From Cladocopium goreaui (Eukaryota > Sar > Dinophyceae > Suessiales > Symbiodiniaceae): a DNA stretch of 64,000 nucleotides. The translations under genes were made by a program, and so were the position numbers. The DNA is taken from positions 1 to 64,000 of the forward strand of contig CAMXCT020001791.1 in the NCBI GenBank assembly GCA_947184155.2. The letters are read 5' to 3'. Below the pieces are notes generated by a model. The model worked only from the letters and a program-made list of their open reading frames with translations, was not told where the DNA came from and made no database searches. Every line of letters begins with the position of its first letter. Positions within the stretch are counted from its first letter, which is position 1. Shown one piece after another: positions 22,300 through 31,700 of this stretch.

Positions 22300-22386
22300 G
22301 GCTTGTGACAAAACCGATCCTAGCAGCTGCAGCTCGGTGCCCTGGACACTTTCAAAGAACTCGCCGGCGTCCAGGATGTCCTGGGC
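22300..22386 (-). CDS. host exon near the retroelement, possibly before the cyclic-nucleotide-binding domain
   Basis: The minus strand reads AQDILDAGEFFESVQGTELQ then LLGSVLSQAMEV. A helix of the type ELQLLGSVLSQAM is common just before a cyclic-nucleotide-binding barrel, so I place it in the gene with exons at 20155 and 19343. It lies only about 50 bases from the retroelement end at 22436. Confidence 0.45.
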
Positions 22387-22435
22387 AGGTCTTCCGAATC
22401 AGCGGATAGATCATGGGTGATCCATGGTTCATAGT

Positions 22436-22530
22436 TGTTTGACAGGCGAAACAGCCTAAAGACTACAGCAAGTGCACGCTTGTTTCTTGAGCCATAAGCA
22501 CAGTATAGTATGGATGAATTAAGGTATATG
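22436..22530 (-). repeat. left terminal repeat of the retroelement (3' LTR end)
   Basis: On the plus strand it starts TGTTTGACAG, then AAACAGCC and CGCTTGTTT-CTTGAGCCATA, and matches 36942-37020 block by block at about three quarters identity. Seen on the minus strand it would end in CA. A full LTR might extend to about 22810, where a purine-rich minus-strand stretch (GAAAGGAATGG) could be the polypurine tract. This is inference. Confidence 0.55.
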
Positions 22531-23081
22531 TACAGTAGTATACATGAAAAACACCCCCCGCCGCCCGCAGATTTCCGCGGAGGACGGAAGGCTAACCACG
22601 TACGCCAGAAGTGACCTGAGAGCGGACGGGTTGAAACAAGACATCACTGTACATGATTACCTACCATCTGTGCTATGTGGTCTCAGCTCGAATGCATGAG
22701 GCAAAATGAGAAAAGGTCGGATGCATTAACTTTTCAATCCATGGCAGGGCACGTGCTTGAAGAGACACAAAAGTGAAGTTGGCCTGGCTTCCGCCAAGGC
22801 ATAGGAACATTACCATTCCTTTCAATTGCCTTTGGTTCGGAAACTACTGTATCAGGCTAACCTACACGGCATCTGTACACGTGCAACTACCGCAGAGGAT
22901 CGGATGCTGGTGTCAATCTCATTGAATCAATTGAGAAAAGTTTTTCAAGTTAATCAAGTTGGAATTTCAAGTTTTGGAAATGTGTGCAATTCGATTGAAC
23001 TGAATGACCATGGGTCAGCTTTCATCCAATCGGCCAAACCTTCCGGTAGGCATAAAAATCATGGCACAAGATGTGAAACAT
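22531..23081 (-). other. retroelement 3' untranslated region
   Basis: The stretch between the last ORF stop and the terminal repeat holds no open frame. A weak match to the recurrent coding motif (ACCTTCCGGTAGGC on the plus strand) lies at about 23038. Confidence 0.45.
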
Positions 23082-26000
23082 CTACCAAGATTCAAACTCT
23101 ACCGTCCCATCATTGTAGGTGCGCTTGAAGTGCGGCTGGCCGTTGATCTCGCAGTACTCCTCAGCAATCACAACTGGTGCACGAGACACCTGTCGTGGAG
23201 GCTCTGTTGCAGGAGCTGATCCAGAGGCAGCTTGGGCAGAATCGCCAGCAGCTGGTGTTGTGTCAGGCACAGGCGTCGCTGTTGATGGTGGCCGCACTGG
23301 CTCCGGAGGAGCTGCCGAGGAGCTTGATGCTGTAGATCTTCCCCAAGGATCAGCAGTCCAACCTCGGCCAGAGTAGCCCTGATTCCAATTCCAGCTTTGC
23401 CATTGGGCCTGCCCTCCCGAGCGGCTTGAGTAAGATCCATACGAACCCCACTGTTGCCCTCGGTTCCATCCACTGCGGCACTCAAAGGATTTGTGGCCAT
23501 ACTGACCGCACTTCCAGCATTCAATGGCCTGCTGAAAGATTGGTCGCTGTTGTTGACCGTAGCCCTTGCCTTTGCCCTTGGCTGGCTTCTGAATCGGGTC
23601 AAAATGACGCCGGTATCCTTCTCGCCCTTCGCCAGTACCCGTCTTGGAGGACCTTGCCAATGGAAAATCAGCCACATCTGATGCAGTGGCTTCATCCACG
23701 AAGGAGTGTTCTTCACCCTTGATGTTATTGTATTGTTCCTTCCACTGCCTCTTTGCGAAATCGACGAGGTCGAAGAAACAATCTTGGGCTGACCCTTGAT
23801 CCACAGGCATCATTGAGCCAGACCAACCAAATAACATCGGCGTGGGTTCCCCCCTCGCTTTCAGCAAGTCCGCAGCAAGAACAGCAAATTGTGGGAGTGT
23901 AAAAACTCGTGCATGATGTGCAACCATGGCTTCCTTTGTAACGTCCAACGGGAGTCGGATGTCTCTGTTGAAGTCTGGCATGAAAATCAAACGAGTGCTG
24001 ACACCTGTTCCCAGCTGCTTTTCTCGCTTCTCTCGGGTACGGCCGACATCAGGGGCAATGCATTTTGCCAAGTCCTCCAAAAATTGGCAACAGTCGGGAG
24101 TGATCTGGCCGACCGCATTGTTAAACAAATAAAATGGGTCCTTCTCCATGCGGTCCTGGATCGACTTGAAGCCGAGCTTCGTGTATCTTCCCGCATGTGT
24201 CTGAGCAGCGTCCTTGAGATTTCCGAAATTGCTTCGTCCAGCTCGACGTTGATCTGCTCGGGTGCGGTCGGAGACTCGCTGAGCTCGAGGCTGCTTCTCA
24301 AAATCGATTTTGTCCAGAGAAAATACCTTGTTGGTTTTCTTGGCCGAGATTTCCATCCGGCATACCTCTGTCGCAATTCTTCCATCCGACCAAGCAATCA
24401 GCCATTTGAAGCACGACTGACATTTGTGGGTGCCCTCAATGTTCTGTTCGCCGCAGAAGTGGCATCGGACCTGTTGCATCTCAATCTTTGAGCTGTAGAT
24501 GTAATCCTCAGCATTTGTTGAGCGCTGGGCCTGCCCTCCCGGGCGGCTTCCCTTTCCCTTGCCTTTTCCCCGGCCCTTGCCTTTGCGAATGGTTTCGGCA
24601 TTGGACAAGGCACCAAAGGAGGCCATCTTCAACGTCACTTTGTCCTCAAAGGGTCCTGAAGTTCCTTCACGTCGACGAAGAAGTGGGGGAAGCTCTTCTG
24701 GAGAGTCGGTCACCTGCATCTGGCCGGGTCGAATGGACTTGCCGCTCATGAGGTAGGCCTTCAAACTGTCCCTGGCGTTGGCATACGGGCTCTTTGACAG
24801 TGCTTCTCTCTTCGGAGTGTCCTGGTCCTTGTGGGTCTTCATTTTGTTGTTGTACCCCACACGCGTGATCTCATAGGGGCGATTCACCCAGGCAAACTCC
24901 CTGTTGACAGCATCATATGTGCAAATGATGTTCTCGTTGGAGATCCAGTCAGGGCTTATGATTGCTTCGTCTGTACGAAACAATCGGCAGCCGCTTTGGA
25001 CGATGAGCTCGGTGTCAAAGGCAATGTAGTATTGCTTCCCGGCTCGCGTTCCCGCGAGCTTTCTGCCACCGACTGAATCATCCCATGGATGTGACGCAAT
25101 AAAGAAATTATGCGCCCTTCCTGTCCTTTGGGGCCAGCCACCTGGGATGAGACCATGTTCAACTATCTTGTCCATAGCGAGCCTGTCGCAGCTATGGTAG
25201 ATAACCCTTGGAAGTGCAGCCAGCATCTCCGGCACAAGGTCTGGACGAAGATTTGTCCTTGGCAACTTGGGCGTGTCGAGGTCGGCCTTGGTAAAGGTTG
25301 GATCCAAAGTAAACACTTCCTTCACCAGCGATGAAATTTTGGCATTTTCCACCACTGCACGGTTGTGTCCTTGGACAGCTCTGATGGCGACAACCTTCCA
25401 TGGCAAACCCTTCCAGGTTGCATCAGGCAAATCGGGCTGAGCCACTTTCACCTGAAAGCGCCTGGTGTCACTGTTGCGCACGATGGACAGGACCTCACTG
25501 ATCTTCGGGTAGGAGACGTAGTGGGCCATCGTCTTCATCACCGCCTCGAAATCCATCGAAAGATCCATGGGATCGATGTCTGGGCTGCGAGCACCATAGC
25601 TCAATGCGTGCCCCCGGAGAACATAAGATAACTTTGTGGAAAGAAATCTCAGTCGCCCTTGGCCGCAATACTCCTTGGGAATCCTGTTGATCATGTCATT
25701 GGGGTCCAACCATACTGATCCCTCTTGGCGTTCCGTCGCTTCTTCCAACTTGCGAAGGGCTGCATCAGCTTCGACACTGAGTCGTGGCGCTTTCTGTCTG
25801 GGCTGCGCTTTTGACTCTGGTGCCTTTTGCTTTTCACTCTTCGGCATTTTCTTTTCGGCCGGCTTTCCAACTGGCTTGTCAACCTCCACCTTCTTCTCGG
25901 TCTTGGTCAGGTCGACAATGGCAGTCTTGTCAGCAGGCTGTTCGGAAGAAGCAGAAGCCTCAGGAACTGCAGCATCAGTCGGCACACCCTCCCGGGCAGC

Positions 26001-26153
26001 ATCAGCACCTTCCTTCTTCTCAGAGTCAACGTCCATGGCAGTGGCTTCAGATCCACCAACCTCGGTCCAAGTTGAGATCCTGGAAGAAGTCATGTCGCTG
26101 GGCTTGGATTCATCACCACCAACCACACTCCATGTGGAAATGTCCCCCTCCTT
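23082..26153 (-). CDS. retroelement ORF4: KptA/Tpt1-like RNA 2'-phosphotransferase with zinc fingers
   Basis: The open frame runs from 26339 to the stop at 23082 (up to 1085 codons). Its first 60-odd codons only shadow the end of ORF3, so the real coding part likely begins near 26153 by frame change. A poorly conserved N-terminal part contains two STWxxVGG repeats. Residues about 225-460 match RNA 2'-phosphotransferases. LSTKLSYVLRGHAL fits the L-S-x-x-L-S-Y-x-L-R-H site, with H one position late. DTRRFQV holds the second Arg; PRVIYHSCDRL fits the P-x-x-x-Y-H-G site. GTRAGKQYYIAFD and RTDEAIISPDWI fit the last conserved blocks. Residues about 622-642 have a CxxC...CxxC finger (RCHFCGEQ, HKCQSC). 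CWKCGQYGHKSFEC at about 940 is a CCHC zinc knuckle, followed by a Gly/Gln/Tyr/Trp-rich tail. Known family members remove a splice-junction 2'-phosphate from tRNA with NAD+. A role on element RNA is inference. Confidence 0.8.
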   Translation of the reverse strand, partial: KEGDISTWSVVGGDESKPSDMTSSRISTWTEVGGSEATAMDVDSEKKEGADAAREGVPTDAAVPEASASSEQPADKTAIVDLTKTEKKVEVDKPVGKPAEKKMPKSEKQKAPESKAQPRQKAPRLSVEADAALRKLEEATERQEGSVWLDPNDMINRIPKEYCGQGRLRFLSTKLSYVLRGHALSYGARSPDIDPMDLSMDFEAVMKTMAHYVSYPKISEVLSIVRNSDTRRFQVKVAQPDLPDATWKGLPWKVVAIRAVQGHNRAVVENAKISSLVKEVFTLDPTFTKADLDTPKLPRTNLRPDLVPEMLAALPRVIYHSCDRLAMDKIVEHGLIPGGWPQRTGRAHNFFIASHPWDDSVGGRKLAGTRAGKQYYIAFDTELIVQSGCRLFRTDEAIISPDWISNENIICTYDAVNREFAWVNRPYEITRVGYNNKMKTHKDQDTPKREALSKSPYANARDSLKAYLMSGKSIRPGQMQVTDSPEELPPLLRRREGTSGPFEDKVTLKMASFGALSNAETIRKGKGRGKGKGKGSRPGGQAQRSTNAEDYIYSSKIEMQQVRCHFCGEQNIEGTHKCQSCFKWLIAWSDGRIATEVCRMEISAKKTNKVFSLDKIDFEKQPRAQRVSDRTRADQRRAGRSNFGNLKDAAQTHAGRYTKLGFKSIQDRMEKDPFYLFNNAVGQITPDCCQFLEDLAKCIAPDVGRTREKREKQLGTGVSTRLIFMPDFNRDIRLPLDVTKEAMVAHHARVFTLPQFAVLAADLLKARGEPTPMLFGWSGSMMPVDQGSAQDCFFDLVDFAKRQWKEQYNNIKGEEHSFVDEATASDVADFPLARSSKTGTGEGREGYRRHFDPIQKPAKGKGKGYGQQQRPIFQQAIECWKCGQYGHKSFECRSGWNRGQQWGSYGSYSSRSGGQAQWQSWNWNQGYSGRGWTADPWGRSTASSSSAAPPEPVRPPSTATPVPDTTPAAGDSAQAASGSAPATEPPRQVSRAPVVIAEEYCEINGQPHFKRTYNDGTVEFESW
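23405..23430 (-). repeat. recurrent GC-rich motif, copy in ORF4
   Basis: The minus strand has AGCCGCTCGGGAGGGCAGGCC, translated as SRSGGQA. It is one of five close copies found only in the retroelement ORFs. Confidence 0.6.
24527..24550 (-). repeat. recurrent GC-rich motif, copy in ORF4
   Basis: Minus strand AGCCGCCCGGGAGGGCAGGC, translated as SRPGGQA, the same frame as the copy at 23405. Confidence 0.6.
25981..26000 (-). repeat. recurrent GC-rich motif, copy in ORF4
   Basis: Minus strand GCTGCCCGGGAGGGTGTGCC, translated as AAREGVP, a different frame from the two copies downstream. Confidence 0.6.
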
Positions 26154-27591
26154 GGTCAGCCTTTGCGGGTGCATCTTTTGCAGCAGCAGGGTCATCGGCC
26201 GACGTTCCCGAAGGCTTTGCCTCAGTGGATGTGATCTCGATGATCTTGTTGAGATCTTCAACCTCCTTGGCTCTTTCCTCCGAGATTTCATCTTCCTTGA
26301 CCTTCTCGTCATGGGGATTGACAATGATCTTCTCATCAAGGATCACGTCCCACTCATCAAACTCGGGAACGACTTCAACATCATCATCGACATCAGTGTT
26401 CTCCGGATTGATCTCGATCGACTCAATGGTTGTAGTTGAGAAACCATCAGCAACGGCCTGATTCAAATCTTCTTGAAGGTATTGTCGGGCCCTGACTTCT
26501 TCGGTTTCGTAGTCCTCGATCGAAGGGTCAATTGGGACGATGGAGCTGATCTCTTCATCAGTGAAAGCAGTGGGCATCGGCCTTCCCTCCCGGGTGGCTT
26601 CCTCGTTGGCCTCAAGAATTCCTGCATGGACCCACATGAGGATCTCCTCATCTGCCTCGTCGAAGACCTGGGCAGGGGTTGCCGTTTTCTTCTCGGTGGA
26701 GACGGCTTCCATGACTTCTTGAGTGCCGAGCAAAGCCAAACGAAATTGAACCATCGTGGGGAAGAGATGGACCGCGGCCACACGATCTTGCTCGTTGCTG
26801 ATGAACTCCTTCACAAAGTATTTGAGATCGTCCTTCTTCGACATGAGCTCAACATATTTGAGGTGGAAGGTGATGGCTCCTCTCAAGAAACGATAGACCA
26901 GTTTCCGATTAAATTGGTGGTCATGAAGGTGGTAATTGTCGTATTTCCCACCCTGAGCGAGCATAGTGGAGTTCACACATTGGATGCCACGCTCTGCCAG
27001 CCAATTGATGTGCTTGCCCATCTCACGGTTGTAAGATGGCGGCAATGAGTATCCGGAATGGTCACCGTTCCCGATGACTTGCACAGACATGACACGGGGG
27101 TCCTTGGAAATCTCAACCAGTCCTTCCAGTGATCGCTGCACCTTCTTGTACTGCTTGTCGACGTACTCGGCAGCGACCTTCCGGTCGGCTTCTGATTTCG
27201 TGAGATTGGATTGGTGAATCCATGTACACCCTTGGTATCCAAAGTCCCCGTGCACATCGTTCCCCGCCCATCCGACGACGACCATGATCGGGAGTGTAGC
27301 TCTGTCAAGAAGGCGATTCTCTCGCTCGACCTTCTCAATCAGCTCCCAGATCTGGTGGTTGATGGCGCTGAGGCCCTTACCCCATTTCAGTCCTGGGTAA
27401 ACGGACCTGATCTGGCCAATGGCATACTCCTTGCTCTGCAGCAGTTCACCAAAGGAAAGCCTGGAGCAGAGCACAGGGTTGTCGTGGTTGGCCACAAGTG
27501 CGAAAGATGAGTCACCAACAATGATCAAGTCGGCCTCACCTTCCGGTGGGCATTCAACGGCACCAAACAAAGCAGCAGGGATGTCCTTCAC
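26113..27591 (-). CDS. retroelement ORF3: SGNH/GDSL hydrolase domain protein
   Basis: 492 codons. The first codon is GTG and overlaps the previous stop (GTGA), so initiation may be by frame change or re-initiation rather than at an AUG. IIVGDSSF gives the block I Gly-Asp-Ser at residues 26-28. VGWAGNDVHGD gives the block III Gly-x-Asn-Asp at about 110-112. YDNYHLHDHQFN near residue 217 gives the C-terminal Asp-x-x-His. This is the full catalytic signature of SGNH esterases/lipases. The second half is an acidic, poorly structured tail. It overlaps ORF4 by 227 bases in another frame. CR1-type LINEs are known to carry an SGNH esterase in ORF1; its presence in an LTR element is unusual. Substrate unknown. 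Confidence 0.75.
   Translation of the reverse strand: MKDIPAALFGAVECPPEGEADLIIVGDSSFALVANHDNPVLCSRLSFGELLQSKEYAIGQIRSVYPGLKWGKGLSAINHQIWELIEKVERENRLLDRATLPIMVVVGWAGNDVHGDFGYQGCTWIHQSNLTKSEADRKVAAEYVDKQYKKVQRSLEGLVEISKDPRVMSVQVIGNGDHSGYSLPPSYNREMGKHINWLAERGIQCVNSTMLAQGGKYDNYHLHDHQFNRKLVYRFLRGAITFHLKYVELMSKKDDLKYFVKEFISNEQDRVAAVHLFPTMVQFRLALLGTQEVMEAVSTEKKTATPAQVFDEADEEILMWVHAGILEANEEATREGRPMPTAFTDEEISSIVPIDPSIEDYETEEVRARQYLQEDLNQAVADGFSTTTIESIEINPENTDVDDDVEVVPEFDEWDVILDEKIIVNPHDEKVKEDEISEERAKEVEDLNKIIEITSTEAKPSGTSADDPAAAKDAPAKADQGGGHFHMECGWW
26579..26600 (-). repeat. recurrent GC-rich motif, copy in ORF3
   Basis: Minus strand GCCACCCGGGAGGGAAGGCC, translated as ATREGRP. Confidence 0.6.
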
Positions 27592-28799
27592 CAGTCGACA
27601 ATGTCATAGTAGGTCCTCTGCGTTTCGTTGGTGTCCTTCCCGACGAGACCATCAATCACGTCACCAATCGGGATTTGCCCACTTCCAATCTTGTTTGCAC
27701 CTTCATAGCCATCAGGAAAGATGCATGCCACACATGAGCCTCGAATTGTAGCCAGTTTCTTTTCCCATTGGAGAATCCTCTCATAGATCGTCAAGCGAAA
27801 CTCCGGAGCGATCTGCTCCACCTGGAAGTTCGCATCCTGGCGCCAATTGGCATGTTCCGAACCTGGCCGACCTTCCGGAAGACGTACCCCAGCTTGAGCT
27901 GCTTCCGTCACATGAGGAGGAAGAGACACCGAAGCGGAAGTAGCATCCAACATCACGGCAAAGACAGGCAGGTCGGAGACGGCGGTCAAAGCACACGCGA
28001 ATGTTCGAGCAGATTGAGCTGCCCGGTCAAAAGCTCTGTGCACACAATCAGTAAAAGGGTATGAGTAACTCTCAGTTTCTTTGAGTGGCTTGCCTCTCCC
28101 TTGCACGTGGTCATGTGACTCGTCGCATTGGTATTGTGACAATTCCAAACCAATTTCATCAACTGTAGTAGCGACAGTCCAGGGCTTTTTGATAGGAATC
28201 CCTTCGTGGTCTTTTGTGCCGAGCATACATCCATGGAAATCATATCTCTTTAAGGAGAATTCATGGATAAACTTGAGTACTCTCGGGAATTTCCAGTACC
28301 GACAATTTTGAGGCCATTCAATTGCAACTTCAAAGTCTCTGGTTAGCCGATGAACAAATCTTTCAAAAGCTTTCCATAACTTTTTCATAGTCTTGACATG
28401 TTTCATGACCTTCTTAGCGGCACTTGGGATTTTCAAGTTCACATGAGACCACGATGTGCCCCCCGTGCAAGGGAGGCTCAGCCACAAAAGGACATCTTTG
28501 GACACTGGAAAATCGTTCACAATGCTTGCAACATACAGTTGATAATCTTCGTCCAACAGGCTGTGTTTCTCGGGAAATTGAATCACTCTACATCCAACGG
28601 CGGCTTCTCTGGAAACATCACTCAACTTGGACATGGGACTGCAGCAGATTTCCACTAGCAATCGATTGGGGTTCAGGCTGGCTCTCGGTTCCCCGGAGCT
28701 TCGACTGGATGCCATAGCCTTGGGCCGTGGGGTACCAGTCGTCGCACGATTAGAACCGGATGAGCTGGTCTTACTATCCTTGGGTGCTACGTGGGACAT
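27588..28799 (-). CDS. retroelement ORF2: methyltransferase-fold-like protein
   Basis: 403 codons starting ATG inside the end of pol (13-base overlap) and ending TGA overlapping ORF3. The N-terminal 45 residues are Ser/Arg-rich. LLVEICCSPMSKLS (about 47-60) resembles the SAM-binding motif I region. WLSLPCTGGTSWSH (about 106-119) resembles the Pro-Cys loop of C5-cytosine methyltransferases, and VAIEWPQNCRYW (about 158-168) resembles their Glu-Asn-Val region. The Gln after Pro-Cys and the Asn-Val are missing, so cytosine methylation is not demonstrated. Retrotransposons with captured DNA methyltransferases are known from Symbiodinium; this may be a distant relative. Alternative: an unrelated Rossmann-like protein. 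Confidence 0.5.
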   Translation of the reverse strand: MSHVAPKDSKTSSSGSNRATTGTPRPKAMASSRSSGEPRASLNPNRLLVEICCSPMSKLSDVSREAAVGCRVIQFPEKHSLLDEDYQLYVASIVNDFPVSKDVLLWLSLPCTGGTSWSHVNLKIPSAAKKVMKHVKTMKKLWKAFERFVHRLTRDFEVAIEWPQNCRYWKFPRVLKFIHEFSLKRYDFHGCMLGTKDHEGIPIKKPWTVATTVDEIGLELSQYQCDESHDHVQGRGKPLKETESYSYPFTDCVHRAFDRAAQSARTFACALTAVSDLPVFAVMLDATSASVSLPPHVTEAAQAGVRLPEGRPGSEHANWRQDANFQVEQIAPEFRLTIYERILQWEKKLATIRGSCVACIFPDGYEGANKIGSGQIPIGDVIDGLVGKDTNETQRTYYDIVDW

Positions 28800-31700
28800 G
28801 AGGGCCAGGGCAAACCGCCATTTCTCTGCATTATAGTGAAAGGCTTAGTCAAGATGTCTGCAACCTGCATTTTCGATGGTCCGTATGTCAAATCATACCA
28901 TCCCCTCTTATACTGCTCTGATAACCATGACAAGTTGATCCGTTGGGTTTTGTCTGTATGACGAAACGATGGTGACTTACCGTTTTCCAAGATTCTGATG
29001 GTGGCTTGGTTGTCTTCGACGAAGATTCCACGGATGCTCTTGGGAGGGAAGAGTGACACCATATAATCACCCATTTTCTCTTGCCCTACAAATTCAAAAT
29101 CAGTAAGTGCTTCCCGGACTTCCGATGATTCAACTTCATAATCACTATCATAGGGTCCAAAAACACGGAAGAAGGTCTTTCCGGTCCATTGTTTATCAAC
29201 AGGTCTTGTTCCACGTCTTTTCCAATTGTCCTGGATGAAGTCCATCATTCCTGAAGAAATAAAAATAGTTGTTCTGGCATATCCAATGCGCTTGATTGGG
29301 ATTGGAATGGTCTTGGACTCAGTCGGATTGAAAAGGTGGGCCCTGTTCTTGGGATGAACACGGACAAGCAATCTTCTGTCTCGTAAAAACTCCCAGTACT
29401 CACCGTTACCCTCAGGTTGGGTCTTGATACTTTCTCTTGGCAAACCTCCCGGAGTGCTTGATCCCCCCCCCGCGTTCTGGAGGTAGGCCCATAAACCGGA
29501 TGAAGGCAGTCCTACAGCGCGGAGGGAAATGTTTGCAGCAACTACTTCGGCTTCAGTGCTAGAAACTGACACTGATGTTTGCTTCTTAGAGAATGCAGTG
29601 AGTGGGAAATAAGTATTGGGACCTATTAGGACTAAGAAACATCCAGTGGTACTTTTATTGTCGTACTCACCGGCATGATCGGCGTCGGCAAAACACCAAA
29701 GTTTGCACTCTTGAATTCGATCGCCAACGAAGGCTTTGAGCTTGTGATCCAATGTAGAATGTATGTAACAAATTAATCTATGCAATGCCTTATCGCAATC
29801 TACTGACCATTTTGTTACTCTAGCTGCTAGTCCTTGCACGGCTCTAAGCAAGTCATATCTTGCCATACGGGCGGCAAATAGGATCTTCATCAAAACCCTT
29901 GCAGCTATTGGAGCAAGTGCACCTTTCGGCTCGGACTCCCCTTCCAGAGGTCTTGCAATCCTCTCTTCATGAAAAGGAGTGGATACCTGCTTGAGGGGTT
30001 TGGCGTCTTTACCGGCAAGTGACTGGTATCGGTCAATACATGATTGCAAAAAGGGTTGCATATCATATGTCATCACATTCACTGGCTTGGACATACAAGG
30101 TTGATCTTTGAACAATTGGTCCATGTATCTGAAACCTTGAGCTCTTGCTTTCTTCTTGGCATCGTTTTTATCTCTTTTAATTGATGCAACTGCAATTTTG
30201 GGATCTTTGCATGTCTTGGTAAATAGGTAAGTGGCACCTACCCATAATGCAGGCTTTCTCTTCCCTTGTGCATAGCCCCCCGTTTCGTCAAGGTACTTGT
30301 CCCATTCAGAAACGGCATCGTCTTCCGACGTGCTTTGCACAAAGTCAGTAAACCTAACATCAGTCAAGTTACATGCAGTTATGATTTCTTCGTCTGGAAC
30401 ATAAAATCCCTTTCTTGGTTGACAGTGATGTCTGATGTAGACTCCTTTGGATGCGTCAACTTCCCAAAAGTCCTGAGTCCTCTCCGCTGCTGCGGCCTCC
30501 TTGGCGGCGGGATCAGGAAGGGACTTGTCGAAGAGGTGAGCGAAAGGGTGATCATGAACCGTCAGCTTAACTTGAAGTTCTTGAACATGATCACATCCAA
30601 GATATCGACCAATGTCAGTGGGGACATCCATATCGATTCTGGATCCAACTAACTCCCATCCTTTCGACATCGACTCTTTAGGACCTGACATTTTGAAGTC
30701 ATCTACATACACTACCAAGAGGAGCTTCAATTCAGGATGAAAGAACACCGATGGCCACCCTTCCGGGTCAGGCATTATGAACCCCACCGCTATGAGCATT
30801 CTTTCGCAGTGAATTTCCCAAAGTCCCCCCGAGTCAGGGTGACCATATAAGGCAATGCGAAGGAGTACAACGGGGCGTCTGTACTTGCCTACCCAATGTT
30901 TGGGCCATCTATCAACTGGAAGTTCCACCCAGGTTTCAATCCCTTCCATTAGTGCTTGAGTATATGCTTGGACACCGTCATTCTGTTGAGTTATGTGTCC
31001 GGGTTGAGAACCATATGCATCCACGGCTTTACCAGCCTCCATGGTTGCAGGCGATGAACCTAGCTCGGAGAAAAGAGCGACATCGGCGTTCTCATCACGG
31101 ACATTGTTGCCCTGGAATACCGTTCTACCCTTAAATTTCCTAAGCTTGTGGCCCACTGGAAGTTCACTACCCTTTTCAACACAAATTTCAAACACTTTTC
31201 CAACATGTACTTTCTTCCCTTTCTTTTTGGCACCATCGGAGACTACGCTCCACTCTTGTACGGTATCGTACAACCAGGCAGTTTTCTTGACGAGCTTATT
31301 CCACTCAATGTCAAGAGATTCCTGAGCTTTAGGGTTGGATCTTATCTCCTTCTTGTTGACTGGCCGGGCCACAAGAGTGTTGATGATCTTTTCCCCGCTC
31401 ATTATACTAACCCGGGCGCACTTAACCCGATGCCTATCTTGGGAATACTTACAAGTGGGCATGGTTGGAAAATCATCCTCTGAGTGATATGCATGATGGA
31501 GTTGATTGATGATACTTGCAACACCCTTCTTGGATTTCTCAAGTCTTGCAAGTTCTTGTTCGGCTCTAACGGCTCGTTTCTTCTCAGCTCCATCTCTGGC
31601 TAACTTCATTTGTTCTTCTCTGATTGCTTCTCTTCTGGCTTTCACAGACATGGACTGCCAGACAAATGATGGGATGTCAATCGGTTTACTTGATCCCTTG

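Noticed and set aside
26337-26339. True start of ORF4 at 26339
   Set aside because: The codon is TTG and the following residues only mirror the ORF3 frame; a shifted or later start is more likely.
25636-26439. 267-codon plus-strand ORF, and others at 25784-26461 and 23889-24491
   Set aside because: They lie opposite the retroelement ORF3/ORF4 and have Ser/Leu-rich shadow composition without motifs.
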